Shown here: piece after piece, positions 24,417 through 33,276 of the stretch
Layout of the letters: every line of letters begins with the position of its first letter
How positions within the stretch are numbered: position 1 is the stretch's first letter
Assembly: GCF_900240945.1 (NCBI RefSeq)
Contig: NZ_OESG01000013.1
Location: 558,001 to 622,000, forward strand
Length of the DNA: 64,000 bases
Direction: 5' to 3'
DNA from: Mycobacterium sp. 3519A
Lineage (GTDB): Bacteria; Actinomycetota; Actinomycetes; Mycobacteriales; Mycobacteriaceae
Translations under genes and position numbers: made by a program
Notes under the pieces: generated by a model
The model's database searches: none
What the model was told of the DNA's origin: nothing
Seen by the model: only the letters and a program-made list of their open reading frames with translations

Positions 24417-25355
24417 TCAGATCGGTTGCCGCACTTGCGCGGTGAAGCCGTCCAGGTTGGCCTCGAGGAACTCGCGCATGGTGACCGGCTCGCGGCCGAT
24501 CAGCGCGGCCAGCGCGGCGCTGTCGGCGGGCAGCGTACGCCCGGCTGTCGCGACCGTATGTCCGACCGCGGAGATGTGTTGTGCCATCGAAAGATTGACT
24601 ACGTCCTGGCCGCCCGAGCGGGCCAATTGCTCGAGGTCGTAGCGCCATTCCTCCAGCGTGACAGGCTCGAACCGAACGCGGGAATCGGTGAGTTCGGTGA
24701 GCAACTCGGCGATGTCGGCGTGGCTGAACAGCTCCGACCCCTTCGCGTAGTAGATGGATTCGGCGAACCGCTCGGGATGCAGCAGCGCCGCCAGCCCCAA
24801 CTCCGCGGCATCGCGGCCACTGATCCAGGCGACCTCGCCGGGACCGAACGAGTTGCGAATCAGTCCCTGTTGGCGGACCGAATCGCTGTGTAGGACAACA
24901 AGGTTCTCGTGGAACAACGCCACGACGCGAAGGATCAGCAGATCGAGGCCGGCCCACTGCAGAATCTCCTCGGCCAGCCACTGCGCGCGACCGAGACTGC
25001 TGAGGCTGCCGGGTTGGGCAGGCCCCATCGACATCACGACCGTACGGGGTTGCCGTCCCACCTCACGGACAGCCGCGGCGTAGTTGGCGGCGGCCGGGAT
25101 GATGCCTGCGTCGATCGGATACGTGAAGTAGGCGAGGTCCACATCGGCCAAGGCGGGCAACAGTGTTCGGCGGTCGTGCAGATCCCCGATGACGATCTCG
25201 GCGCCGAGTTCCGCGAGCCGCTCGGTGCGCTCGCTGAGCGTGCGGGCCAGCACCCGCACTGGTCGGCCGTGCTCACGCAATCGTCGCACCAGGAATTCGC
25301 CGGTACCGCCGTGGCGCCCCGTCGCGCCGGTCACCAGAATCGGATTGTCAGCCAT
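24417..25355 (-). CDS. NmrA-like NAD(P)-binding protein
   Basis: 312 residues. The N-terminus ILVTGATGRHGGTGEFLVRRL is an atypical-SDR Rossmann motif; no Tyr-x3-Lys pair is obvious, as in NmrA and NAD(P)H:quinone oxidoreductase-like sensors. It starts 17 bases after the MDR oxidoreductase stop, so both are probably co-transcribed under the TetR operator. It could be a redox sensor or a reductase working on the same substrate as its neighbour. Confidence 0.82.
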   Translation of the reverse strand: MADNPILVTGATGRHGGTGEFLVRRLREHGRPVRVLARTLSERTERLAELGAEIVIGDLHDRRTLLPALADVDLAYFTYPIDAGIIPAAANYAAAVREVGRQPRTVVMSMGPAQPGSLSSLGRAQWLAEEILQWAGLDLLILRVVALFHENLVVLHSDSVRQQGLIRNSFGPGEVAWISGRDAAELGLAALLHPERFAESIYYAKGSELFSHADIAELLTELTDSRVRFEPVTLEEWRYDLEQLARSGGQDVVNLSMAQHISAVGHTVATAGRTLPADSAALAALIGREPVTMREFLEANLDGFTAQVRQPI

Positions 25356-25372
25356 GCATCTCGTCTTTCGTG

Positions 25373-26353
25373 TCAGTCGAAGGTGAACAGAACTTTGCCG
25401 CCGCGCTCGGTGGTCTGGGCGTGCTCGAAGGCCTTGCGGTAGTCGCTCAAGTGATAGGTCGCCTCGACGGGCACCGACAATTCGCCGTCGGCCACCAAAC
25501 CCGCGAGGTGGGAAAGCGTTGCGGCGACTTCCCGCCGCGGCGCGCGGGCATACCAGTTGCCCAGCCAGAATCCGGTGAAGCGAATTTCTTTGGAGAAAAG
25601 CGCGGCCGACGACGGGCCGGTCGGCGCGCCTGTCAACGAGGCGTACGTGACGGCCGTGCCGCCGAACTTCAACGCGCCGAGCAGATCCGAGGCCAGAGTG
25701 CCGCCGAGCGGATCCAGCACCAGGCTCAGCTGTTCGCCGTCGAGTGTGCTTTCGATGTCGGCGGCCAGGGTATCGCCACTGACCAGCACGACATCGCCTC
25801 CGGCGCTGCGGATCTCGGCCGCCGCGTCTTCACGGCGTACCACGTTGAGCGTCTTCAGTCCCCGCCGCTTGGCCAGCGCCACCACCAGCCTGCCGACCGC
25901 CGAGTTCGCCGCGGTCTGCCCGACCCAGTCGCCGACCTTCAGATCGGCGCGCTCGAGCAACAGGTGCGCGGTCGGTGGGTTGATGCTCACCATCGCCAAC
26001 TGCAGCGGATCGGCGTCGGGCACCTCGACGATGTCGTTCGCGGCCACGATCACCTGTTCGGACCAGGTGCCGTATTGGTAGGTGGGGAGCACGATCACCC
26101 GCTTGCCGACGACGCCGCCGTCGACGCCGGACCCCGCAGCGTCCACGATGCCGACGCCCTCCGCGCCGACGGTCGCAGGCGGCGTAGGCCGTGCGAGGTA
26201 TTTGCCTTGCACCAGCAGCAGATCGGACGGGTTGATCGCGGCGGCCTCGAGGCGAACCGACACCTGGCCGGGCCCTGGCGCCGCGTCGGAGCCGTCCACC
26301 AGGTGGACGGACGTGTCAGGTTGCCCGAATTCGGTCAGGACAAGGTGGCGCAT
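25373..26353 (-). CDS. Medium-chain dehydrogenase/reductase (quinone oxidoreductase type)
   Basis: 326 residues; AGGAGG lies six bases before the ATG at 26353. The N-terminal GroES-like fold includes AAINPSDLLLVQGKY and VGAEGVGIVDAAGSGV. The cofactor domain contains GQTAANSAVGRLVVALAKRRGLKTLNVVRR, an altered glycine motif seen in trans-2-enoyl-CoA reductase (MECR/ETR) types. The cysteines of catalytic zinc are missing, so it is a zinc-independent NADPH-dependent reductase. It heads the operon with the NmrA-like gene. Its promoter region carries the TetR operator and a second palindrome. Confidence 0.85.
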   Translation of the reverse strand: MRHLVLTEFGQPDTSVHLVDGSDAAPGPGQVSVRLEAAAINPSDLLLVQGKYLARPTPPATVGAEGVGIVDAAGSGVDGGVVGKRVIVLPTYQYGTWSEQVIVAANDIVEVPDADPLQLAMVSINPPTAHLLLERADLKVGDWVGQTAANSAVGRLVVALAKRRGLKTLNVVRREDAAAEIRSAGGDVVLVSGDTLAADIESTLDGEQLSLVLDPLGGTLASDLLGALKFGGTAVTYASLTGAPTGPSSAALFSKEIRFTGFWLGNWYARAPRREVAATLSHLAGLVADGELSVPVEATYHLSDYRKAFEHAQTTERGGKVLFTFD

Positions 26354-26363
26354 GGAAACCTCC

Positions 26364-26388
26364 TACTTCGATGCTGCGCATCAAAGTA
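26364..26388. promoter_or_regulatory. 25-base near-perfect palindrome between TetR operator and the MDR start
   Basis: TACTTCGATGC and GCATCAAAGTA are complementary at 10 of 11 positions around a TGC centre. It overlaps the leader just upstream of the MDR ribosome-binding site. It could be a second operator or an RNA hairpin that hides the start. Confidence 0.5.
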
Positions 26389-26389
26389 C

Positions 26390-26401
26390 ACCGATCGGTA
26401 T
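26390..26401. promoter_or_regulatory. TetR operator, copy 1 (MDR-NmrA operon)
   Basis: ACCGATCGGTAT, containing the perfect palindrome ACCGATCGGT. It is identical to the copy at the tetR start (27307-27318) and lies in the promoter region of the MDR-NmrA operon. Confidence 0.65.
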
Positions 26402-26461
26402 CCAGAGCGCCAGACCTGGTGATATTCACGATATTCGGGAATACCGCTCGGTGTCGGGTAG

Positions 26462-27271
26462 TCAGCCGAAGGAGTTCTTGTAGTAGACGACCTGGTTGGA
26501 CGTGGCCAGCAGGGTGCCGCTGCGCGACCACAGTTGGGCCCGCTGGTCGAAATAACCGCGCGCGAACTGCTGGCCCTGCGCGGTGGCCAGGATGTAGTCG
26601 TCGCCCACGTCCGCGAGTTCAGCGGCGTCGACGTGGAGGTACGTCGTCATCGAGATCGTGCCAGCCGGCACGGGCATGCCCCGACGCAGAAACACCCGCG
26701 GATAGAAGATATCGGACAGCGCGGCCAGGCCGCTGAAATCCAACTTCCGGGCGGGATCGTCGCGCACCCAGAGCGTGGTCGTCGACGATGACCTGGCGAT
26801 GCCGTCGGCCGGCGGTGGACCGCTGACGAAGCGAAGGTCGAAGTTCTGCAGGAACACCACGCCTTCCGGCCCGGGCACCCGCTCGACGGACTCAGGCTGT
26901 GGCACATCGGGCAGCACCGCCTCGGTGCTCGACCAGGCATTGCGGCGGGTTCCGAAAACCGCTGTGGCGGTTGACATCACACCAGCAGACTGGGTGAGTG
27001 AGGCCGTCCAGTGCTGGTTGGAGCGGTTAGCGCGCACCAGTGTCGTTTCGATTCGGAAATCGCCGTCGGCGATCGGTGCGGCGAAGTTGACGGTGAGCGC
27101 CACCGGATCGCCGACCCGGTCGGGCTGCAACTCCATGGCGTGCAGCAGCACCGCCGCAGTGGTACCGCCGAAGGGGCCCACCGCATTGCCGTACTCGGGG
27201 ATGGTGCGGCCGAGCATCACCCGCTCAGAATCTGGCTCGAGTCGGATCGCCGCGTCGAACGAGTGGACCAT
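26462..27271 (-). CDS. Acyl-CoA thioesterase-like protein (TesB-type double hot-dog)
   Basis: 269 residues from ATG 27271, with GGAG eight bases upstream. The N-terminal half has GNAVGPFGGTTAAVLLHAM and VNFAAPIADGDFRIETTLVRANRSNQHW; the C-terminal half has the second hot-dog pattern with TISMTTYLHVDAAEL and ATAQGQQFARGYFDQRAQLWS. This fits the double-domain thioesterase superfamily. It would release CoA from acyl thioesters in the cytosol. It is divergent from tetR, with the operator between them. Confidence 0.8.
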   Translation of the reverse strand: MVHSFDAAIRLEPDSERVMLGRTIPEYGNAVGPFGGTTAAVLLHAMELQPDRVGDPVALTVNFAAPIADGDFRIETTLVRANRSNQHWTASLTQSAGVMSTATAVFGTRRNAWSSTEAVLPDVPQPESVERVPGPEGVVFLQNFDLRFVSGPPPADGIARSSSTTTLWVRDDPARKLDFSGLAALSDIFYPRVFLRRGMPVPAGTISMTTYLHVDAAELADVGDDYILATAQGQQFARGYFDQRAQLWSRSGTLLATSNQVVYYKNSFG

Positions 27272-27306
27272 CAGACCGTCTCCTTCGTCGTCATCCGACG
27301 AAGGGT

Positions 27307-27318
27307 ACCGATCGGTAT
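27307..27318. promoter_or_regulatory. TetR operator, copy 2 (thioesterase/tetR divergent promoter)
   Basis: ACCGATCGGTAT, identical to copy 1. It overlaps the -10 box TATACT (27316-27321) that serves the likely leaderless tetR transcript, so binding would block tetR and probably the divergent thioesterase gene. Confidence 0.7.
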
Positions 27319-27328
27319 ACTCGGCGGC

Positions 27329-27904
27329 ATGACCAGGGAGGCGGCCACGCGCAGCGGTGGCAGGGGAGCGCGCGAGCGGTTGGCCGCCGCAGCCGCCAAG
27401 CTGTTCTATCGCAACGGCATCAACGCCACCGGCATCGAGACCATCATCCAGCACGCCAAGGTGTCCAAACGGACGCTGTACCAACACTTCTCGACCAAGA
27501 CCGAACTCGTCGAGAACTACCTCCGCACGCTCGATGAGTCGGGCACACCGATGGAGCATCCACTGGACCGGGCGGACCTGGCGCCCTGCGAGCGGTTGCT
27601 GGCGGTCTTCGACGTGCCACCGGTGGAACGCTTCCGCGGCTGCCCGTTCCACAACGCCGCGGTCGAATCGGCGGGCACCTGGACCGGCGTCGACGAGCTG
27701 GTCCGGTCGCACAAGCGCCGCTTCACCGAACGGCTGATCGCGGTGGCGCAGGAAGCCGGGGCCCGCGACCCGTACGCGCTCGGCAATCACCTGATGGTGC
27801 TGTTCGAAGGTGCGACGGCGTTGGCGACATCGCTCAACGACACCGCCGCGCTGCTGCACGCCCGATCCGCCGCCGCACAACTGATCGACGACGCGTGCCG
27901 CTGA
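27329..27904 (+). CDS. TetR-family repressor
   Basis: 191 residues. The N-terminal helix-turn-helix spans about 17-60: LFYRNGINATGIETIIQHAKVSKRTLYQHFSTKTEL is a textbook TetR pattern. The ligand domain contains FRGCPFHNAAVESAG. ATG 27329 lies eight bases after TATACT, so the mRNA is probably leaderless. The matching operators at its own promoter and at the MDR operon suggest autoregulation and control of all three neighbours. The inducer may be an acyl-CoA or a reactive enone, given the target enzymes. Confidence 0.88.
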   Translation: MTREAATRSGGRGARERLAAAAAKLFYRNGINATGIETIIQHAKVSKRTLYQHFSTKTELVENYLRTLDESGTPMEHPLDRADLAPCERLLAVFDVPPVERFRGCPFHNAAVESAGTWTGVDELVRSHKRRFTERLIAVAQEAGARDPYALGNHLMVLFEGATALATSLNDTAALLHARSAAAQLIDDACR

Positions 27905-27942
27905 CCTGAGCGGTGTCGGGTGGCCCGCCTAGACTCGACCAT

Positions 27943-28695
27943 GTGTTGATCGGTTCGCATGTGCACGGAGACGACCCCCTGGCCGACGCCGCGGCCGACG
28001 GTGCCGACGTGGTGCAGTTCTTCCTCGGCAACCCGCAGAGCTGGAAGAAGCCGAAGCCGCGGGAAGACGCCGCGGTGCTGAAGGCGTCGACCGTGCCGCT
28101 GTACGTGCATGCGCCCTACCTGATCAATGTCGCCTCGGCCAACAACCGGGTGCGCATCCCCTCGCGCAAGATCCTGCAGGACACCTGCGATGCGGCGGCC
28201 GAGATCAACGCCACCGCGGTGATCGTGCACGGCGGACACGCCGACGACAACGACTGGGAGGCCGGCTTCGAGCGCTGGCGCAAGGCGCTGGACTACCTGG
28301 AGACCGACGTACCGGTGTATCTGGAGAACACCGCGGGTGGCGACCACGCGATGGCCAGGCATTTCGACACCATCGCCCGGCTGTGGGACCACATCGGCGA
28401 CAAAGGCATCGGGTTCTGCCTCGACACCTGCCACGCCTGGGCCGCGGGCGAAAAGCTCATCGACGCGGTCGAGCGGATCATGAGCATCACCGGCCGCATC
28501 GACCTGGTGCACTGCAATGACTCTCGCGACGCCGCGGGCTCGGGCGCCGACCGGCACGCCAACTTCGGCACCGGGCAGATCGATCCCGAACTGCTGGTCG
28601 CCGTCGTCACGGCCGCCGACGCGCCGGTGATCTGCGAAACCGCAGATGAAGGCCGCAAGGACGACATCGCCTTTCTGCGCGAGCACGTGGGATAG
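27943..28695 (+). CDS. nfo: Endonuclease IV (AP endonuclease)
   Basis: 250 residues. GTG 27943 gives VLIGSHV, matching the known family N-terminus; TAGACT (27930-27935) seven bases upstream suggests a leaderless transcript. Metal-binding signatures are present: [15 protein letters not shown] [39 protein letters not shown] and [12 protein letters not shown]. It cleaves DNA at abasic sites in base excision repair using zinc. The M. tuberculosis counterpart is end (Rv0670). Confidence 0.94.
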   Translation: MLIGSHVHGDDPLADAAADGADVVQFFLGNPQSWKKPKPREDAAVLKASTVPLYVHAPYLINVASANNRVRIPSRKILQDTCDAAAEINATAVIVHGGHADDNDWEAGFERWRKALDYLETDVPVYLENTAGGDHAMARHFDTIARLWDHIGDKGIGFCLDTCHAWAAGEKLIDAVERIMSITGRIDLVHCNDSRDAAGSGADRHANFGTGQIDPELLVAVVTAADAPVICETADEGRKDDIAFLREHVG

Positions 28696-28772
28696 TCCGG
28701 CCCAAGGCACGGTTCGATAACCGAACGGTCACCTAACCTGCGGTAACCCCTCGGTGAACTACGCTGCATTGA

Positions 28773-29867
28773 GTGTCGGCAGTCGATGACTCGCCAATTG
28801 CCTTGGTCCGCCTCCAGGAAGCGGACCGTACGCGCAACCGCCGATTGACCATCGTGCGCCGCATCGCCGTCGCGATATGGGCCGCGGTCGTCGTCTATCG
28901 AACAATCACAACGGGTTTCGCGTTCAACCGCGAACTGCTGCTGCTGTACATCTGCACCGGGCTGCTGGCTGCCAGCATCGGTCAGGGTCGCCGCATGCTG
29001 TACGTCATCCGCGACTGGCTGCCGTTCGCGCTGGTGCTTGTCGCGTATGACCTGAGCAGGGGGGCGGCGACGCTGATCGGGCGGCCGACGATGTGGCATT
29101 GGCAGGTCGACGCGGATCGCTGGCTGTTCTTCGGCACGGTCCCGACGGTGTGGCTGCAGGAGCACCTGAAGCAACCGTTCCCGCCCTGGTGGGAAATCGT
29201 GATCAGCACCGTCTACATGTCGTTCTTCATCCTTCCGTACATCGTCGCCGCGGTGCTGTGGCTGCGCGATCGAGAAGAGTGGAAGGCGTTCGTCCGATTG
29301 TTCGTCGGGCTGTCGTTCACGGCGCTGCTCATCTACGCGCTGCTGCCCGCCGCACCACCGTGGGCCGCGGCCAGATGCACGGCCGCCGACGTCGACGGTG
29401 GTCCTGCGGGCCCGCGGTGCATGTTCCGGTCACCCCGTGGCGTGCCCGACGGCGGCCTGCTCGGCGCGATGCACACGACGCAGAACGGTGCCAACGACTG
29501 GGTCGAGCGGATCGTCGGCCGGGGCTGGGGCAAGCTCAACCTCCAAACGGCCAGCGCGTTGATCGACCAGGGGCAGGCCAGCGTCAACCTGGTGGCGGCC
29601 ATCCCGTCGCTGCATGCGGGCCTGACCGCCGCGATCGCCGCGTTCCTGTGGACCCGGGTCTCACGCAAATGGCGTGCTCTGCTGGTGGCATACGTGCTGG
29701 TGATGGCGTTCACGCTGGTCTACACCGCCGAGCACTACTTCGTCGACATCCTGCTCGGCTGGCTACTGGCCGCCGTCGTGATGAGCGCCCTGCGGTGGTA
29801 CGACTCCCGGCGGAGACGGCCTGCCGAACCGACGGCGGATGTTACAACTCTTGAGCAGCTGTCGTAA
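28773..29867 (+). CDS. PAP2/Aur1-like membrane phosphatase or phosphotransferase
   Basis: 364 residues from GTG 28773; TACGCT (28760-28765) fits a leaderless start. About six hydrophobic segments. The C-terminal PAP2 active site is visible as IPSLHAG (SxxH) followed about 45 residues later by YTAEHYFVDILLGW (HxxxD). The first PAP2 motif is not clear. An extracytoplasmic loop (about 190-250) has paired cysteines. Members of this group act on lipid-linked phosphates or transfer inositol phosphate. The exact substrate is not predictable. Confidence 0.8.
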   Translation: MSAVDDSPIALVRLQEADRTRNRRLTIVRRIAVAIWAAVVVYRTITTGFAFNRELLLLYICTGLLAASIGQGRRMLYVIRDWLPFALVLVAYDLSRGAATLIGRPTMWHWQVDADRWLFFGTVPTVWLQEHLKQPFPPWWEIVISTVYMSFFILPYIVAAVLWLRDREEWKAFVRLFVGLSFTALLIYALLPAAPPWAAARCTAADVDGGPAGPRCMFRSPRGVPDGGLLGAMHTTQNGANDWVERIVGRGWGKLNLQTASALIDQGQASVNLVAAIPSLHAGLTAAIAAFLWTRVSRKWRALLVAYVLVMAFTLVYTAEHYFVDILLGWLLAAVVMSALRWYDSRRRRPAEPTADVTTLEQLS

Positions 29868-29878
29868 AACTGTAATAT
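29851..29878 (+). promoter_or_regulatory. fadE8 promoter
   Basis: TTGAGC (29851-29856), a 16-base spacer and TAATAT (29873-29878), six bases before the ATG of fadE8, implying a leaderless transcript. It lies inside the 3' end of the PAP2 gene. Confidence 0.55.
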
Positions 29879-29884
29879 GAGGGC

Positions 29885-31513
29885 ATGCCGGATACGCACG
29901 TCGTCACCAACCAGGTCCCGACCCTGGAGAACTACAACCCCGCAACCGCACCGGTCCTGACCGAGGCGCTGATCCGCGAAGGCGGTGAATGGGGGCTCGA
30001 CGAGGTCACCGAACTCGGAGCGCTGTCGGGCAGCAAGCAAGCGGTGCGTTGGGGTGAATTGGCCGACCGCAACCAGCCGATCCTGCACACCCACGACCGC
30101 TACGGCTATCGCGTCGACGAGGTCGAGTTCGACCCCGCCTACCACGAGTTGATGCGGGCGGCCATCGGCCATGGCCTGCATGCCGCGCCGTGGGCCGACG
30201 ACCGGCGCGGCGCTCACGTCGTGCGCGCGGCCAAGATGTCGGCGTGGACACCCGAACCCGGCCACGTCTGTCCGATCTCGATGACGTACGCCGTCGTGCC
30301 CGCACTGCGCCACAACTCCGAACTCGCGGCGATCTACGAACCGCTGCTCACCAGCCGCGAATACGACCCTGAGCTGAAGGTGCCCGACACCAAGGTGGGC
30401 ATCACCGCCGGCATGTCGATGACCGAGAAGCAGGGCGGATCCGACGTCCGCGCGGGCACCACGCAGGCCACGCCGAACGGCGACGGCAGTTACTCGCTGC
30501 GCGGGCACAAGTGGTTCACGTCGGCACCGATGTGCGACGTCTTCCTGGTCCTGGCTCAGGCGCCCGGCGGCCTGTCTTGTTTCTTCCTGCCGCGGGTCCT
30601 GCCGGACGGCAGCCGCAACCGGATGTTCCTGCAGCGGCTCAAGGACAAACTCGGCAACCACGCCAACGCCTCCAGTGAGGTCGAATACGACGGCGCCACC
30701 GCATGGTTGGTCGGCGAGGAGGGGCGCGGCGTGCCGACCATCATCGAGATGGTCAACCTCACCCGGCTCGACTGCACACTGGGCAGCGCCACCAGCATGC
30801 GCAGCGGGCTGACCCGCGCCATTCACCACGCCCAGCATCGAAAGGCGTTCGGGCAGTATCTGATTGACCAGCCGCTGATGCGCAACGTGCTGGCCGACCT
30901 CGCCGTCGAGGCCGAAGCCGCCACCATCGTCGCGATGCGGATGGCGGGTGCCACCGACGCCGCGGTGCGCGGCGACGAACGCGAAACGCTGCTGCGTCGC
31001 ATCGGCCTTGCGGCCAGCAAGTACTGGGTGTGCAAGCGCGCCACCCCGCACGCCGGCGAAGCGATGGAATGCTTCGGTGGCAACGGCTACGTCGAGGAGT
31101 CCGGGATGCCGCGGCTGTACCGCGAGGCGCCGCTGATGGGCATCTGGGAGGGTTCGGGCAACGTCAGCGCGCTGGATACGTTGCGCGCCATGGCAACTCG
31201 TCCAGAATGCGTCGACGTGCTGTTCGACGAACTCGGCAGGACCGCAGGCCAGGACCCCCGCCTGGACGCCCACGTCGCGGCGCTGCGGCCCGCGCTGGAG
31301 GACCTGGAGACAATCCAGTACCGCGCCCGCAAGATCGCCGAGGACATCTGCCTGGCCCTGCAGGGTTCGCTGCTGGTGCGCCACGGCCACCCCGCCGTCG
31401 CGGAAGCGTTCCTGGCCACCCGCATGGGCGGTGCCTGGGGCGGCGCGTTCGGGACCATGCCGACGGGGCTGGATCTCGCGCCGATCCTCGAACGTGCGAT
31501 GGTCAAGGGCTGA
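29885..31513 (+). CDS. fadE8: Acyl-CoA dehydrogenase, AidB-like
   Basis: 542 residues, the same length and near-identical motifs as M. tuberculosis FadE8 (Rv0672). The FAD-binding region GMSMTEKQGGSDVRAGTTQA, the LKDKLGNHANASSEVEYDGA lid and the C-terminal GLAASKYWVCKRATPHAGEAMECFGGNGYVEESGMPRLYREAPLMGIWEGSGN segment are characteristic of the AidB branch. It oxidises acyl-CoAs or protects DNA from alkylation, both known for this subgroup. It is followed by a 21-base-arm inverted repeat and echA4. Confidence 0.93.
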   Translation: MPDTHVVTNQVPTLENYNPATAPVLTEALIREGGEWGLDEVTELGALSGSKQAVRWGELADRNQPILHTHDRYGYRVDEVEFDPAYHELMRAAIGHGLHAAPWADDRRGAHVVRAAKMSAWTPEPGHVCPISMTYAVVPALRHNSELAAIYEPLLTSREYDPELKVPDTKVGITAGMSMTEKQGGSDVRAGTTQATPNGDGSYSLRGHKWFTSAPMCDVFLVLAQAPGGLSCFFLPRVLPDGSRNRMFLQRLKDKLGNHANASSEVEYDGATAWLVGEEGRGVPTIIEMVNLTRLDCTLGSATSMRSGLTRAIHHAQHRKAFGQYLIDQPLMRNVLADLAVEAEAATIVAMRMAGATDAAVRGDERETLLRRIGLAASKYWVCKRATPHAGEAMECFGGNGYVEESGMPRLYREAPLMGIWEGSGNVSALDTLRAMATRPECVDVLFDELGRTAGQDPRLDAHVAALRPALEDLETIQYRARKIAEDICLALQGSLLVRHGHPAVAEAFLATRMGGAWGGAFGTMPTGLDLAPILERAMVKG

Positions 31514-31524
31514 GTTTCCACTGC

Positions 31525-31582
31525 CGAGCAGACGCAAAGTTGCCCATTTTGGCGGCTTTTAGGGCAACTTTGCGTCTGCTCG
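31525..31582. repeat. Perfect inverted repeat with 21-base arms after fadE8
   Basis: The left arm 31525-31545 (CGAGCAGACG ... AAGTTGCCC) is the exact reverse complement of 31562-31582, with a 16-base loop. It starts 12 bases after the fadE8 stop and ends 19 bases before echA4. There is no T run after it. The long perfect arms suggest a dispersed palindromic element more than a standard terminator, but it could halt or stabilise the fadE8 mRNA. Confidence 0.75.
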
Positions 31583-31601
31583 CCGAACCAGGGAGCGTTA
31601 C

Positions 31602-32540
31602 ATGACACACGCGATCAGGCCCGTTGACTTCGACAACCTGAAGACGATGACCTACGAGGTCACCGATCGCGTCGCCCGCATCACGTTCAACCGGCCCGAG
31701 AAGGGCAATGCGATCGTCGCGGACACGCCGCTGGAGTTGTCGGCGCTCGTCGAGCGCGCCGACCTCGACCCGGCAGTGCACGTCATCCTGGTTTCCGGTA
31801 GGGGAGAGGGCTTTTGCGCGGGCTTCGACCTGTCGGCGTATGCCGAGGGCTCGTCGTCGGCGGGCGGCGGCAGCCCGTACCAGGACACTGTGCTCTCCGG
31901 TAAGACGCAGGCGATCAATCACCTACCCGATCAGCCGTGGGACCCGATGATCGACTACCAGATGATGAGTCGGTTCGTCCGCGGGTTCTCCAGCCTGATG
32001 CACGCCGACAAGCCGACGGTGGTGAAGATCCACGGCTACTGCGTCGCAGGCGGCACGGACATCGCGTTGCACGCCGACCAGGTCATCGCGGCGGCCGACG
32101 CCAAGATCGGCTATCCGCCGACCCGGGTCTGGGGTGTGCCCGCGGCAGGTATGTGGGCGCATCGGCTCGGCGATCAGCGAGCCAAACGCCTTCTGCTGAC
32201 CGGTGATTGCATCACCGGTGCCCAGGCCGCGGAGTGGGGGCTCGCGGTCGAGGCGCCGGGCCCCGACGACCTCGACGAGCGCACCGAGCGACTGGTAGAA
32301 CGCATCGCGGCGGTCCCGGTCAACCAGCTCATCATGGTCAAACTCGCGATGAACTCCGCGCTGTACAACCAGGGCACCGCCAACAGCGCGATGATCTCCA
32401 CCGTCTTCGACGGCATCGCCAGGCACACCCCCGAGGGGCATGCGTTCGTCGCGCAGTCCCGTGAGCACGGCTTCAGGGAGGCGGTCCGGCAACGCGACGA
32501 ACCGTTCGGCGACTACGGCCGGAAGGCATCGGGAGTCTGA
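31602..32540 (+). CDS. echA4: Enoyl-CoA hydratase/isomerase family protein
   Basis: 312 residues, the length of M. tuberculosis EchA4 (Rv0673). Crotonase motifs: NRPEKGNAIVADTP, oxyanion segment GEGFCAGFDLSAYAEGSS and the second glycine loop HGYCVAGGTDIALHAD. An insertion of about 45 residues after the first oxyanion loop is unusual for the family. The catalytic Glu pair of classical hydratases is not evident, so hydratase activity is uncertain. GGGAG lies upstream of ATG 31602. Confidence 0.88.
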   Translation: MTHAIRPVDFDNLKTMTYEVTDRVARITFNRPEKGNAIVADTPLELSALVERADLDPAVHVILVSGRGEGFCAGFDLSAYAEGSSSAGGGSPYQDTVLSGKTQAINHLPDQPWDPMIDYQMMSRFVRGFSSLMHADKPTVVKIHGYCVAGGTDIALHADQVIAAADAKIGYPPTRVWGVPAAGMWAHRLGDQRAKRLLLTGDCITGAQAAEWGLAVEAPGPDDLDERTERLVERIAAVPVNQLIMVKLAMNSALYNQGTANSAMISTVFDGIARHTPEGHAFVAQSREHGFREAVRQRDEPFGDYGRKASGV

Positions 32541-32544
32541 GGAC

Positions 32545-33276
32545 ATGCCCAGCCTGTCGCGGATGACGGCCCGATCGGTGGTGCTGAGCGTGCTGCTCGG
32601 CGCTCACCCGGCCTGGGCCACCGCGAGCGACCTGATCAAGCTGACAGCCGATTTCGACATCCGCGAGCCGACGGTGCGGGTCGCGTTGACCCGGATGGTG
32701 AGCGCCGGTGACCTCATCCGCTCCGAAGACGGTTACCGGCTCTCCGACCGACTGCTGGCCCGGCAACGCCGCCAGGACGACGCGATCAATCCGCGCAAGC
32801 GTAAGTGGGACGGCGGCTGGACCACCCTGGTGATCACCAGCATCGGCATCGACGCCAGGACCCGCGCGGCGCTACGAACCACCCTGCAGGAAAACCGGTT
32901 CGCTGAATTGCGCGAAGGGGTCTGGCTTCGGCCGGACAACCTGGACATCGAGCTGGGGCAAGATGTGTGCGACCGGGTGCGGGTGCTGCAGTCCCGCGAC
33001 GAAGCGCCCGACGAGCTGGCCGCCCAGCTGTGGGATCTGCCGGACTGGATGCGGGTCGGCCGTGAACTTCTCGACGAAATGGCTACGGCCACAGATGTTC
33101 CCGGGCGGTTCGTCGCTGCCGCAGCTATGGTGCGCCACCTGCTGACCGATCCGGTGCTGCCCGACGAACTGCTGCCCGACGATTGGCCGGGCGACGCGCT
33201 GCGCAAGGCATATACGGACTTCGCCGCCGAACTGGTCGCGCGGCGCGATGGTGTCGAACTGATGGAGGCAACGTGA
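32545..33276 (+). CDS. PaaX-like transcriptional regulator
   Basis: 243 residues. The N-terminal winged helix (about 8-65) includes TARSVVLSVLLGAHPAWATASDLIKLTADFDI and EPTVRVALTRMVSAGDL, the PaaX pattern. The C-terminal region has GVWLRPDNL and PGRFVAAAAMVRHLLTDPVLPDELLPDDWPGDALR, matching the PaaX C-terminal signature. PaaX proteins usually sense phenylacetyl-CoA-type ligands. It lies between two crotonases, with a GTGA overlap to the second, so it probably controls this acyl-CoA cluster (Rv0674 by synteny). Confidence 0.87.
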   Translation: MPSLSRMTARSVVLSVLLGAHPAWATASDLIKLTADFDIREPTVRVALTRMVSAGDLIRSEDGYRLSDRLLARQRRQDDAINPRKRKWDGGWTTLVITSIGIDARTRAALRTTLQENRFAELREGVWLRPDNLDIELGQDVCDRVRVLQSRDEAPDELAAQLWDLPDWMRVGRELLDEMATATDVPGRFVAAAAMVRHLLTDPVLPDELLPDDWPGDALRKAYTDFAAELVARRDGVELMEAT

